From positions 1 through 64,000 of the forward strand of contig CAYWNA010000008.1 of assembly GCA_964459305.1 (NCBI GenBank): DNA of 64,000 nucleotides, given 5' to 3'. The translations under genes and the position numbers were made by a program. Of the stretch, positions 44,714-53,751 are shown piece after piece (position 1 is the first letter of the stretch; each line of letters begins with the position of its first letter). This DNA is from CAYWNA01 sp964459305 (GTDB lineage Bacteria > Planctomycetota > Planctomycetia > Pirellulales > Pirellulaceae). The notes beneath the pieces are model-generated. The model was not told the origin of the DNA. It saw nothing but the letters and a program-made list of their open reading frames with translations, and did not search any database.

Positions 44714-46162
44714 ATGCCCCTCGATTTTGGCCAAGAGAAGTCCGCGGAGACCAAGAAACGGCTATCACGACCGCCGAACTACCTTTCGCGGCGCGTCCAG
44801 TGGCGGGTTTTCTTTCTGGTCGCCATGTTCATGTTGGTGATCGTCCTGATGCAGGAGGCACGCGACGCGAAGAATTGGCAGTGGATGTGGGAGTTGCAGA
44901 AAAGCGGGGCGGTTACCGGGAAGCACGAAGCCGAAGAACCGGTGGACACGCGGTTGCGCATGCCCTCGAAGCCCTCACGAGAGATTGCAGAAGCAATTAT
45001 TATCGAAGGCGGAGAAGAGGCACCGGCAGTGGAGACGGATGAGACGGAAAGCGACGAAAAGGACCAGGAAACGCCAATCGATGGCGATCCGCTTCAACAA
45101 TCTGGACGTGATGCATGGTCGCGATTGATCGAGCGGCTCTCCCCGGATGATCGACTTCGGTTTCTCAAAGGGCTGAAGGCGGCTCGCGACGCCAACGTTC
45201 TCCCGCAAGACGACAGAGAGGACTGGCCGCGAGTCGTCGGGCAGTTGGACGAAGGCTGGCAGGACTACCTGAACAAAGCCTTCTTGACGATTGCCCAAGA
45301 CGATACTCGCCTGACAAACGAAGAGAGAAAACTGTGGCTGGACATCATCGAACAACTCAAGAGCGACTGGAATGATCGAGTCAAGCCCGCTCTTCTGGTG
45401 ATGGACGGCGATCGCACGCCGGACGAAGACCAACTCCAGGCGTTAGAGAAAGTGCAGAGCACACTGGACGCCATCTTTCTGGAGTCGGTTCGGGACAACA
45501 CCGTGTTTCGACCGTCGGAGAAGGACGCTTGGTTCCGGTTACTGGAGGACCTGAAGCATCGGGACGAAACGGACCTGCACCAGTCGTCGGTTGGTCGTGT
45601 CGGGTTCCTCCAACTGTACAGACAACCGAGAGAGTACCGCGGAAAACTGGTGACCGTCGCGGGAGAACTGCGGCTGGGCTATCATCGGCAGGCTCCCAAG
45701 AACATCTACGGCGTCACGTCCTACTACATTTTCTGGTTGAAGCCGTCCATCGCCGATTCTCCGATTGTAGTGTATTGCCTGGACATTCCCGATGGATTTC
45801 CCGATGTCCGATCCATCGAGGACAAAGGGGAGAAGCCGGTTCTGAGTGAGGATGTCGAGTTCACGGGCTATTTCTTCAAACGCTGGGCGTATCGCGCCGA
45901 GGACGGTACTCGTCTTGCACCGCTCATTTTGGCAAAGACCCCCACATGGCAGCCTCGACAGGAGACGTTTCTGCCCTCGAAAGAAATGCCCGGTGCCATC
46001 TTCTGGGTCGTATTGGTCGGCGGCACGAGCCTGTTTGGCATCGCGTTTGCCGTAGTCATATATCGCTTGAGCCGACGCTCGGGGCCGATCAAGCAAGCCT
46101 CCCACGAGGTGAGATTCCCTTCAACCTCCGTTTCCGCAAATGAAGACATCCGCACGCGATAG
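44714..46162 (+). CDS. Membrane protein with C-terminal repeated module, gene 1 of a pair
   Basis: 482 residues from ATG at 44714; the frame is open to 44675 but that leader looks untranslated. One helix near residue 35-55 (WRVFFLVAMFMLVIVLMQEA), an acidic stretch, and a helical region (~100-290) precede a compact module at ~310-415: GKLVTVAGELRLGY, YYIFWLKP, PIVVYCLDIPDGFP, VEFTGYFFKRW, PLILAKTPTWQP. A C-terminal helix (IFWVVLVGGTSLFGIAFAVV) ends it. The module recurs twice in the next gene, which overlaps this one by 23 bases. No family was recognised. Confidence 0.75.
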   Translation: MPLDFGQEKSAETKKRLSRPPNYLSRRVQWRVFFLVAMFMLVIVLMQEARDAKNWQWMWELQKSGAVTGKHEAEEPVDTRLRMPSKPSREIAEAIIIEGGEEAPAVETDETESDEKDQETPIDGDPLQQSGRDAWSRLIERLSPDDRLRFLKGLKAARDANVLPQDDREDWPRVVGQLDEGWQDYLNKAFLTIAQDDTRLTNEERKLWLDIIEQLKSDWNDRVKPALLVMDGDRTPDEDQLQALEKVQSTLDAIFLESVRDNTVFRPSEKDAWFRLLEDLKHRDETDLHQSSVGRVGFLQLYRQPREYRGKLVTVAGELRLGYHRQAPKNIYGVTSYYIFWLKPSIADSPIVVYCLDIPDGFPDVRSIEDKGEKPVLSEDVEFTGYFFKRWAYRAEDGTRLAPLILAKTPTWQPRQETFLPSKEMPGAIFWVVLVGGTSLFGIAFAVVIYRLSRRSGPIKQASHEVRFPSTSVSANEDIRTR

Positions 46163-47717
46163 CTCGCTCTTGGCGGCACAGGTTCTAGCCGTCTGCATCG
46201 GCGGCCAGTGGTTGGCGTCGGCCATCGCCTACGGACAACCCAGTCGTACTCCGACCGAAGAAGGGACGCCCGAAAGCCCGCAGCCGACCGCTGAACCGAC
46301 GCCCCTGGGCGAAGGCACGGTATTACCGTGGAATCGTCCTGACGACGATGCGCCGAAGCCGCCCAAGAAACGGCTGTCCAGTGCGCGGGAGATGCTGGAC
46401 CTGTTTGGTATCGACGAAAGTCAGATCAATCAGCTCTTTGACGACCGCCCGCTGGACCCTGACGAAGAAGAAACGTTATTCAAGCTGCTTTATCGAATAC
46501 CGTATTTTGGCCGTGACAGGATCGAAACGTGGCAGAAGAACGATGTGGACTGGTCGGGCCTTGCGCACGATCCTGATGCCCATCGAATCGAGGTCTTCAA
46601 GCTCGATGGCCGGAGCACGCACGTGCGACAAATCGACCTGCCCCCGGAGACGGCCTCGCGTCTGGAGTACGAGCATTACTTCCTGGTCCGCTTTCAGATG
46701 GCCAATGCACCGTACCCGGTGACCGTCTGCTGCCGCAAAGTCCCTAGCGCGTGGCGGCGAGAGACGGAGATCAGCGAGCGGTCCAGCTTCTATGGCTTGT
46801 TCCTCAAGGTCGGTGACCAGAGCGTCGATCATCCGGAATTGATATTCGCGGCCGAACGAGTCGCATGGCAGCCAGATGAAGTGGAAGCGACCCGAGGGGT
46901 CACGACAAGCCACGTGCTGTTGGGCAACTTGGGCATGGACGTAGGGCTGTTTGACGACGTGCGCGAGACCAATCGCAAGGCGCTCGGGAGTTTGGATCGA
47001 GAGGGTTTCTATCAACTGTTAGCCGCCGCCGGGCGCGCCGAGCCGGTCGATTTGTTCAACCGATCCGAAGGTTCGTTTGAATTGGAGCCGATGCTCAACC
47101 GGCCCGAAACGCAACACGGTCGCCTAGTGAGTTTCACCGCAACCGCACGCCGCATCCAGCGAATCATCGTTGACGACGAGGATATTCAGCAGCGTTTCGA
47201 CATCCACCACTATTACCAGGTCGACATGTTTGTGCCCCTGGGGGATCAAGAGGTCCGTCTGGGCAAGAGCCGCGGCGGTAAGGAAGCACCGGTATTTTCG
47301 ACTAGCTATCCGGTGACGTGCTGCGTGCTCGGCCTGCCGAAAGGGCTGAAGAACACCGGGGACGTGAATCAAGAAGTGCGAATTGCTGGCTTCTACTTCA
47401 AGTTGTGGCCAGTCAAGACAGATTTCGTGACCGCTTTCGACGAAAGGCAACGGCAACCGGAACCGTTGTTCATCGCCACAACGCCGCGGGTCGTCGAGCG
47501 GTCGCGGGCCACGAATCCGATCTGGGGATGGATTGGCGGAGCTTCTTTTCTGGTCGTGCTTCTGGGCATAGTCCTCGGTCTGTGGCTGTTTCGCCGCACC
47601 GACAAGCGATTCGAAGAGGTGGTATTGCGCCGTCAATTTGAGGTGAAACAGGGTAAGTCGCTCGACGATATGGGGATCGAGTCCCAAGATGGCCCGGATT
47701 TCAGCGGCCTAAAATGA
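46140..47717 (+). CDS. Membrane protein with two copies of the shared module, gene 2 of a pair
   Basis: 525 residues with signal peptide and one C-terminal helix (GWIGGASFLVVLLGIVLGLWLF). Copy 1 of the module spans about residues 147-245 (EYEHYFLVRFQM, PVTVCCRKVP, SFYGLFLKVG, PELIFAAERVAWQP). Copy 2 spans about 327-450 (GRLVSFTATARR, HHYYQVDMFVP, PVTCCVLGLPKGL, VRIAGFYFKLW, PLFIATTP). Its start lies within the previous gene, so translation is coupled. It is probably a periplasm-facing membrane partner of gene 1; function unknown. Confidence 0.75.
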   Translation: MKTSARDSSLLAAQVLAVCIGGQWLASAIAYGQPSRTPTEEGTPESPQPTAEPTPLGEGTVLPWNRPDDDAPKPPKKRLSSAREMLDLFGIDESQINQLFDDRPLDPDEEETLFKLLYRIPYFGRDRIETWQKNDVDWSGLAHDPDAHRIEVFKLDGRSTHVRQIDLPPETASRLEYEHYFLVRFQMANAPYPVTVCCRKVPSAWRRETEISERSSFYGLFLKVGDQSVDHPELIFAAERVAWQPDEVEATRGVTTSHVLLGNLGMDVGLFDDVRETNRKALGSLDREGFYQLLAAAGRAEPVDLFNRSEGSFELEPMLNRPETQHGRLVSFTATARRIQRIIVDDEDIQQRFDIHHYYQVDMFVPLGDQEVRLGKSRGGKEAPVFSTSYPVTCCVLGLPKGLKNTGDVNQEVRIAGFYFKLWPVKTDFVTAFDERQRQPEPLFIATTPRVVERSRATNPIWGWIGGASFLVVLLGIVLGLWLFRRTDKRFEEVVLRRQFEVKQGKSLDDMGIESQDGPDFSGLK

Positions 47718-47750
47718 CCGGCCTTGGGCCGACCACGAGCGTGGGACGGA

Positions 47751-47881
47751 CGCAGAAATGGGTTTGTAGCCGGATTCGCAAGAATTCAGGTGGATTACGC
47801 CCCTCACCGCCAGAATTCTTGCGAATCCAGCTACGAGTTCTGTCGACGAATCCTTGCCGTACTGCAAACCCGTTCCTGCGC
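47751..47881. repeat. Family B palindromic repeat, copy 2
   Basis: The core 47766-47834 starts GTAGCCGGATTCGCAAGAAT; the loop differs from copy 1 in few bases. The outer arms (ACGCAGAAA left, TTCCTGCGC right) and the CGACGAATCCTTGCCGTA segment are kept. It lies 33 bases after the preceding stop. Confidence 0.85.
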
Positions 47882-47972
47882 CCGCATGGGACTATGCATT
47901 TCTCCCGCAGGCTCGGTGGCCATACCAAAAGTGCGCGCAATCTACGTGTACCCTGCAGTTGCATTTTCTGAG

Positions 47973-48122
47973 GGCGAGCGGGGGACGTGAGTCCCCTGAT
48001 TTGTTGCGCAAAACGGACTATTGTCGTACGTTGCTAGACTTCACGAAACGTGAAGTCAGGGTACTACTCCATGACGATCACTTCACCGTTAAAAATCAGG
48101 GGACTAACGTCCCCCGCTCGCC
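47973..48122. repeat. Family D MITE-like element, copy 1 (150 bp)
   Basis: The terminal inverted repeats begin GGCGAGCGGGGG and continue through a CCCCTGATTT/AAATCAGGGG pair. The inner part has ACTTCACGAAACGTGAAGT, itself a palindrome. The copy at 55852-56000 shares length, ends and the inner CTAGA-x-TT...GTGAAGTC. No transposase is encoded. It lies in the gap before the small membrane gene; the remaining bases to 48230 show nothing else. Confidence 0.85.
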
Positions 48123-48230
48123 AGTCTTTCTGCAACGCTAGGGTGTAGTGCCAATATCGCCCAGCAGAGAGCGAACAACACTCCATTCGTCAGCTTTGCA
48201 GACTGCGGCGACTGTGCGAAAATCACGCTC

Positions 48231-48518
48231 ATGCTCATCCCACGATTCACGATTCGTTGGTTGCTGCTGCTGACCACAGTGTGCGGCTTCTTCTTCTTCG
48301 TCCTTGCGGCTGCCGTACGTGGCAGTGCTTGGGCAGGGGCTATTTCGATCGCCGTGGCGGGATTGGTGGCTGCATTCATTCTGTATGCAGCCTTTTTTGG
48401 TTTTGCCTATATCCTGGCGTCGCTGTTTGGATTAGCCAGAAATAGGTCAACAGAGGGGACCCCCTTTGCAACGGCAAAGCCGCCCCCGCAGATCATTCCG
48501 CCTCAGGAACCGGAATAG
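48231..48518 (+). CDS. Small two-helix membrane protein
   Basis: 95 residues: FTIRWLLLLTTVCGFFFFVL is the first helix and AISIAVAGLVAAFILYAAFF the second, followed by a Pro-rich cytoplasmic tail. The ...RWLLLLTT start is common among small planctomycete membrane proteins of unknown role. It lies 24 bases upstream of the 808-aa gene and is probably part of the ABC operon. Confidence 0.6.
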   Translation: MLIPRFTIRWLLLLTTVCGFFFFVLAAAVRGSAWAGAISIAVAGLVAAFILYAAFFGFAYILASLFGLARNRSTEGTPFATAKPPPQIIPPQEPE

Positions 48519-48542
48519 GACGCCCCGAACAAGAAAACAGGC

Positions 48543-50969
48543 ATGTCAGCAATACCCAATCCCGCGCATCAGGCAAACAACGCCCCGTCGTACATCGGCG
48601 GCGATCTCGGCGTCCGAGTGCGAAGGAATTGCGGGCGAACCGATGCCGGCTCTCTCTGCGAGACCCTTGGGGCGACGGCCTTTTTCGGAAAACCTGCCCG
48701 TTTCGTTTTCTGCGCAGCGATCGCTTGCTGCGGGTTGCTCTGGCTGATGACGCCGCACATCGTTCGGGCTGGATCAGGAGGCGTTATTCCGTTGCCCATT
48801 GGCAATGCGAGACCGAAGAACGCACTGCGACTCTCGATCGACACGCGTTGGGTCGATGCGAATGGCTATCGCCCCGTTCGTATCGAAGCCATCAACTGGC
48901 CTCCAGGTCCCACTACCGCCGATCGCACGATCCGGGTTGAACTGTCGCCACAGTCGCGCTGGGGCTACGACACGCCGGCGGTGATCCACTACATCGAGAT
49001 ACCCGAAAAATCAGCTCGCGCGACGTCGATAGTCTCCGTGCCGCAGAGGGACGCGTGGACGACGATGAACGTCGAGGTATACGAAGACGGAGTCAAACTT
49101 GACGACCTTTCGACCACAGTCGGAATACCGTCCCGCAACCGCGGCTTTTGGACTTGGAGCGAAGCGATTCCCGCCATCCTGATTATCGACGACGACGCAA
49201 AGACTCATGACGAGCGGCAAGGTGTCGTACTGCAACGTCGATTTGGTCGTTCGAAACCCAAGGGCGGAGAGACGGCTAACGATCTGCCGGACGTACGGTA
49301 CCTCGCGGCCTATTTCCCCAACTTGGATGCGTCTGGCAACCAGAACGTCCCGCGTTTCGACTCGGAGGTAACCGATTCCGACACGCTGCAAATTTTGGAG
49401 GATTTGCCGAAAGTCGAAATGCTGCCGCCCGGCGAGTTGCCGACAAAGTGGATCGATTTTTCATGTTTTGACCTCATTTTCGTTCCTTTCGGCGATCTGA
49501 TGAGGTTGGTCGACAATCATCCCGACCAGTGGCGGGCGATTCGTGACTGGGTTGCGACCGGGCCAACTCTTTGTGTGTACGACATGCCTCTCGATTCGGA
49601 GCACTTGGCGGAATTGGAGGACCTGCTCGATATTCCATCCATGTCGGAGCCCGGGGACGTGCCTGGTGAGTTCCGTGGTTGGTCAAGCCCTGATCCGGGG
49701 AACGCCGATGATGCAATTCGCGGGCTGGAAGGGGCGTACAACAGGAGAGGAAATTCGCCCCCCTGGCAAACCGCACGCAAAAACAAACCACAGGCGAGGA
49801 TGGCGATACCCGAAGAGACGCCCTTCGTTTCACGCAGCGTCGATATGGGGCGCGTGTTTGCACTGCGAACCGGCGAGCCGTTCTCGCCGGGACAATATGG
49901 AACCGGTTGGCTGCTGAATGATATCGGCAAGCTTAACTGGGCATGGTACGGGCGTCACGGCATGTCGCTTCACCGCGAAAACGAAAACTACTGGAATCTG
50001 ATGATTCCCGGCGTCGGACGTGCGCCGGTGAACTCGTATCTGGTTCTGATCACCCTGTTCGTTGTGGTAATCGGTCCCGTGAACTACTACCTTCTGCGAC
50101 GCAAGAAGCGTCTCTATTTGTTGCTCGTGACCGTACCGGTTGGTGCAGTTTTGGTTACCTTCGCACTGATGAACTATGCACTGATCACCGATGGATTGGG
50201 CACGCGTGTCCGCGCCCGCAGCTATGCCACAATCGATCAGACGACCGGCCGTGCCGTCTCCTGGTCGCGTCAGACCTACTACGCCGGTCTGGCGCCGTCG
50301 GCCGGTTTGAGTTTTCCGTCCGACACAGCCTTCTACCCCATCGACCAGGCGCCGACGTCTCGCCGATACCGGCCTCGTGCCGAACGCTGGCTGGCTTGGG
50401 ACGAAGAGCAAAACTTGACCGACGGCTATCTCCATTCGCGAACGATGACGCAGTTCATGGTCGTCGATTCGCATCGGAGCGAACGGGGGCTGCGTGTTGT
50501 CGAATCAGACGGCGACGGTACGGCACCGCGTGTGACAAACGACCTGGGTGCGGACATCGCGCAGGTGGTGCTTTGCGACGCCTCGGGCAAGTGCTACTGG
50601 GCGGAGAAGATCGAATCGGGCCAGCAGTTTCGTCCCCAGCCGATCGATCGCCAGGAGGCGGCAAGGCATTTGAGAATTGCCAAAAACGAGAATCGGCCCG
50701 CCTTTCCAATCGGATACGATTCCCGATACTACCGAAACGCTTTTGGGGTGCGTCGCCGCTCCTGGACCGACGTGGACCAGAGTCTTCCCCCGCCCAAGTT
50801 CGAGGATGGGATCTTGGAACGTAGCATCCATCGGGCGTTCTACTCGGACGCGCGAAATCTGAAGCCGCGAAGCTACTTGGCGATCACCGAGACCACTGTC
50901 GAGGTCCCACTTGGATACCATTCCCTGCAAGAAGAAGCCAGTTTTCACGTAATCCATGGAAGATGGTGA
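48543..50969 (+). CDS. Large membrane protein associated with an ABC transporter
   Basis: 808 residues. A first helix lies near residue 55-72. A large outside domain follows, with IPAILIIDDDAKTHDERQGV and a flavodoxin-like strand pattern (FDLIFVPFGDLM...GPTLCVYDMP). Two helices near 495-550 (LVLITLFVVVIGPVNYYLLR; LLLVTVPVGAVLVTFALMNY) come next, then a C-terminal beta-rich domain. The IGPVNYxxLRRxxR pattern recurs in bacterial proteins encoded beside ABC-2 exporters. It is followed 17 bases later by the ATPase, so it is probably an accessory subunit comparable in position to GldG, though I see no direct similarity. Confidence 0.75.
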   Translation: MSAIPNPAHQANNAPSYIGGDLGVRVRRNCGRTDAGSLCETLGATAFFGKPARFVFCAAIACCGLLWLMTPHIVRAGSGGVIPLPIGNARPKNALRLSIDTRWVDANGYRPVRIEAINWPPGPTTADRTIRVELSPQSRWGYDTPAVIHYIEIPEKSARATSIVSVPQRDAWTTMNVEVYEDGVKLDDLSTTVGIPSRNRGFWTWSEAIPAILIIDDDAKTHDERQGVVLQRRFGRSKPKGGETANDLPDVRYLAAYFPNLDASGNQNVPRFDSEVTDSDTLQILEDLPKVEMLPPGELPTKWIDFSCFDLIFVPFGDLMRLVDNHPDQWRAIRDWVATGPTLCVYDMPLDSEHLAELEDLLDIPSMSEPGDVPGEFRGWSSPDPGNADDAIRGLEGAYNRRGNSPPWQTARKNKPQARMAIPEETPFVSRSVDMGRVFALRTGEPFSPGQYGTGWLLNDIGKLNWAWYGRHGMSLHRENENYWNLMIPGVGRAPVNSYLVLITLFVVVIGPVNYYLLRRKKRLYLLLVTVPVGAVLVTFALMNYALITDGLGTRVRARSYATIDQTTGRAVSWSRQTYYAGLAPSAGLSFPSDTAFYPIDQAPTSRRYRPRAERWLAWDEEQNLTDGYLHSRTMTQFMVVDSHRSERGLRVVESDGDGTAPRVTNDLGADIAQVVLCDASGKCYWAEKIESGQQFRPQPIDRQEAARHLRIAKNENRPAFPIGYDSRYYRNAFGVRRRSWTDVDQSLPPPKFEDGILERSIHRAFYSDARNLKPRSYLAITETTVEVPLGYHSLQEEASFHVIHGRW

Positions 50970-50986
50970 ATGGGTGAGTCGACACC

Positions 50987-51943
50987 ATGATAACCGCCAC
51001 CGCGTCAACCCAACCGATGATCGAACTCCGCCGCTTGCACCGTTACTTCGGCAGCACGCGGGCGGTTGATGACGTGTCGTTTGACGTGCCCAAGGGGGAA
51101 GTCTTCGGCTTCATCGGTCCCAACGGTGCGGGAAAAACGACCAGTATGCGGATCTTGGCGACGCTGGATTTGCCTTCGTATGGCGATGCGATGGTAGACG
51201 GTTTCTCGGTGGTGAATGATCCCGATCGCGTGAGACGCCGTTTGGGATTCATGCCCGACTATTTCGGCACATACCCAAATGTGAACTGTCAGGAGTACCT
51301 GGACTTTTTTGCCAGGGCGTATGGTTTGGCGGGTCGCGAACGCCACCAAGCGCTGCGTCACACGATGAGTTTCACCGGATTGGACCAGTTGGCCGAGAAG
51401 CCGATTCGCGGTCTGTCCAAGGGCATGAAACAGCGACTGTGCTTGGGACGCTCGATGATCCACGATCCCACGGTGTTGGTCCTGGATGAACCAGCGGCGG
51501 GGCTGGATCCGCGAGCCCGCATCGAGTTACGTGAGATGATTCGCGAGTTGGCGGCCAACGGCAAAACCGTGCTCGTCAGCTCGCACATTCTCACCGAACT
51601 GGCAGAAATGTGTGACCGCGTGGGGATTATCGAGCAGGGACGCCTTCTGGCCACCGGCACTGTGGAGGAGATCCAAAGAGGGCGAACGCCGCACAGCGAG
51701 GTCCGGGTACGGGTTCTGGGTGGCGGTGCGGCCCTGAAAGACTGGCTTGCCCTGCGGGATGACGTGTCGGACATTTTTGTCGACGGTGAACTGGTGCGTT
51801 TCACCCACGAGGGCGGACGGGACGAACAAGCCGGTTTCCTAAAAGAGATGGTCCTGGCCGAGTTTCGCATTGCCGAATTCGGCAGCCAGCAGAAGTCACT
51901 GGAGGATGTGTTCATGCACGTGACGACAGGAGCGGTGCAGTAG
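50987..51943 (+). CDS. ABC transporter ATP-binding protein (ABC-2 export type)
   Basis: 318 residues. Walker A is GPNGAGKTTS (44-53), the signature GLSKGMKQRL, Walker B VLVLDEPAAGLDP with a following SSHILTELAEMCD switch His. A C-terminal ~90-residue extension (DUF4162-like) follows. It powers the permease encoded at 52014. Cargo unknown; the family includes lipid, antibiotic and gliding-type (GldA) exporters. Confidence 0.93.
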   Translation: MITATASTQPMIELRRLHRYFGSTRAVDDVSFDVPKGEVFGFIGPNGAGKTTSMRILATLDLPSYGDAMVDGFSVVNDPDRVRRRLGFMPDYFGTYPNVNCQEYLDFFARAYGLAGRERHQALRHTMSFTGLDQLAEKPIRGLSKGMKQRLCLGRSMIHDPTVLVLDEPAAGLDPRARIELREMIRELAANGKTVLVSSHILTELAEMCDRVGIIEQGRLLATGTVEEIQRGRTPHSEVRVRVLGGGAALKDWLALRDDVSDIFVDGELVRFTHEGGRDEQAGFLKEMVLAEFRIAEFGSQQKSLEDVFMHVTTGAVQ

Positions 51944-51975
51944 GAAGGTTGAGGGATGGAGGACTTGTGGAGTTC

Positions 51976-52003
51976 ATTGGTCATTGGTGCTTGGTGATTG
52001 GTC
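51976..52003 (+). repeat. Tandem heptanucleotide repeat before the permease start
   Basis: Four exact heptamer units in register: ATTGGTC, ATTGGTG, CTTGGTG, ATTGGTC, then ATT. The last unit ends 10 bases before the ATG at 52014, where a ribosome binding site would be expected; none is visible. Such TTGGTCA-type heptamer runs occur in other bacteria as mobile or slipping short repeats. Confidence 0.75.
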
Positions 52004-52013
52004 ATTTTCCGAT

Positions 52014-53645
52014 ATGAGTGTGATTAGCCAAGAAACGGATTCACCGTTCGAAGCGAAGATCGGCTTTTGGAGCCGCGCTGATGATTGGCTGGAACGGGGC
52101 GGCGAGAAGCTGAATCCGATCTTGGTCAAGGAAGCGCGGCAAGCGTTGAAGAGCAAGCAGTTTCTCATCACCTTTACGCTGCTTCTCGTTTGCGGGTGGG
52201 GCTGGTCGCTGTTTGGTGTCGCGCTGCTGACACCAGGGATCTACTACGCGCCTAGCGGTCCGTTCATGCTGGTCGGCTACTACATTGTGCTGACCGTGCC
52301 ACTGCTGCTGATCGTGCCCTTCGCGTCCTATCGCTCTCTGGCATCCGAGCGCGAGGACGGCACCTACGAACTGCTTTCGATCACATCGCTGTCGTCACGG
52401 CAGATCGTGACCGGCAAACTGGGCAGTGCGATCCTGCAAATGATGGTCTACTACTCGGCCCTCTCGCCGTGCATCGCTTTCACGTACTTGTTGCGCGGTG
52501 TGGACATCCTCACGATCTCTTTCGTTCTCTACTACACTTTCCTCGCGTCGTTGATCCTGTCGGTACTTGGCTTGATGGTTGCCACCGTTACGCACGTCCG
52601 ACACCTGCAGATCTTGCTGTCCGTGACGCTGTTGATCGGCCTGGTGATCGCCACGATCGCGTGGTGCGTGTGGACGTCGTACGCGGTTACCGAAATGGGT
52701 TCTTTTCCCTACGACGACGCTGATTTTTGGATCGCCCAACTGCCGCTCCTGACCGGATATTTATCGTATCTCGTGTTGTTCTTGCTCGCGGGCGCTGCCC
52801 AGTTGAGCTTCGCCAGTGACAACCGATCGACGAAACTGCGCGTGGTCATGTTGGCACAGCAAGTCCTGTTTGTCGGATGGGTTTTCTACTACTGGCTGAG
52901 CGAGCAAGAAGACGAGATTCCGTACGTTTTCGTGGCCTTCTCCGCCATACATTGGATGGTGATGGGCGCGTTGTTGACCGGTGAGTTGGCACAACTCTCG
53001 CCTCGTGTGAAACGTCGGCTGCCACAGAGCTTCATGGGGCGTGCCTTGCTGACGTGGTTCAACCCCGGCTCTGGCACGGGGTACGTTTTCGCGGTGGTTA
53101 ACCTCGCTGCCGTGGTCTTGCTGGCCAATGTCGCGGCCTTCGTGGCTGACATGGTCGGCTTCAGGGGCGCTCCGGACCAGCCGGAGTTCTTCTTCTTCAG
53201 CGTGCTAACCTGCGCGTATGTGGCGGCATACCTGGGCGTGGGCCGGTTGCTGGTGATGGTGATCCGGCGTTATCTGTACTTTGGGCTGTTGCTGCCGTTT
53301 CTCACGCATGTGATTCTCGCCCTGTTGGGGGCCGCGTTGCCCACGTTTGTCCAGGCATGGTGGCTCGGCTTCGCGGACTTCGACGACTATACGGCGTTGC
53401 AGGTCATCAATTGGTTCTGGACACTGCTCGAAGCCGGGGACGGCGACATCATGGCGACGCCGGTTGTTCCTATACTGGTTTTGCTCGGCGCCGCGGTGAT
53501 TTTCCTGGTCAATCTGATCGCGGCGGCCAGAGAAGTCGAGGAAGTCCGCCAGGAGGCGCCCCACCGCGTCCGCCAGGACGATCTGGAACTCCACCCCGAA
53601 CTGGCCATCGAAGAGCGAAAGCCGACCAGCCCCTGGGACGATTGA
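52014..53645 (+). CDS. ABC transporter permease (ABC-2 type)
   Basis: 543 residues from ATG at 52014. The cytoplasmic start has LNPILVKEARQALKSKQFL, a classic ABC-2 permease signature, followed by about 11-12 membrane helices and a charged cytoplasmic tail ending KPTSPWDD. The SEREDGTYELLSITSLSSRQ loop after helix 2 is typical of the GldF/NatB-like group. It is the third of three genes with the 808-aa protein and ATPase. The longer frame from 51984 runs into the heptamer repeat and is disfavoured. Confidence 0.88.
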   Translation: MSVISQETDSPFEAKIGFWSRADDWLERGGEKLNPILVKEARQALKSKQFLITFTLLLVCGWGWSLFGVALLTPGIYYAPSGPFMLVGYYIVLTVPLLLIVPFASYRSLASEREDGTYELLSITSLSSRQIVTGKLGSAILQMMVYYSALSPCIAFTYLLRGVDILTISFVLYYTFLASLILSVLGLMVATVTHVRHLQILLSVTLLIGLVIATIAWCVWTSYAVTEMGSFPYDDADFWIAQLPLLTGYLSYLVLFLLAGAAQLSFASDNRSTKLRVVMLAQQVLFVGWVFYYWLSEQEDEIPYVFVAFSAIHWMVMGALLTGELAQLSPRVKRRLPQSFMGRALLTWFNPGSGTGYVFAVVNLAAVVLLANVAAFVADMVGFRGAPDQPEFFFFSVLTCAYVAAYLGVGRLLVMVIRRYLYFGLLLPFLTHVILALLGAALPTFVQAWWLGFADFDDYTALQVINWFWTLLEAGDGDIMATPVVPILVLLGAAVIFLVNLIAAAREVEEVRQEAPHRVRQDDLELHPELAIEERKPTSPWDD

Positions 53646-53751
53646 GCGGATCGTTCGTGTATACTGTCTGCATGGGGTCGCGATACGGCTTGCGGTTAGA
53701 CGATGCTCTTGCGGCCGAGATACGATGTTTTTCAACGAAGGGGCGTGCACC

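Noticed and set aside
47701..48141. Small frames at 47701-48141 on both strands
   Set aside because: They cover family B and family D repeats only; no independent coding evidence.
51358..52005. 215-codon minus-strand frame at 51358-52005
   Set aside because: It is antisense to the ABC ATPase, and its beginning (MTNHQAPMTNE) is a translation of the heptanucleotide repeat.
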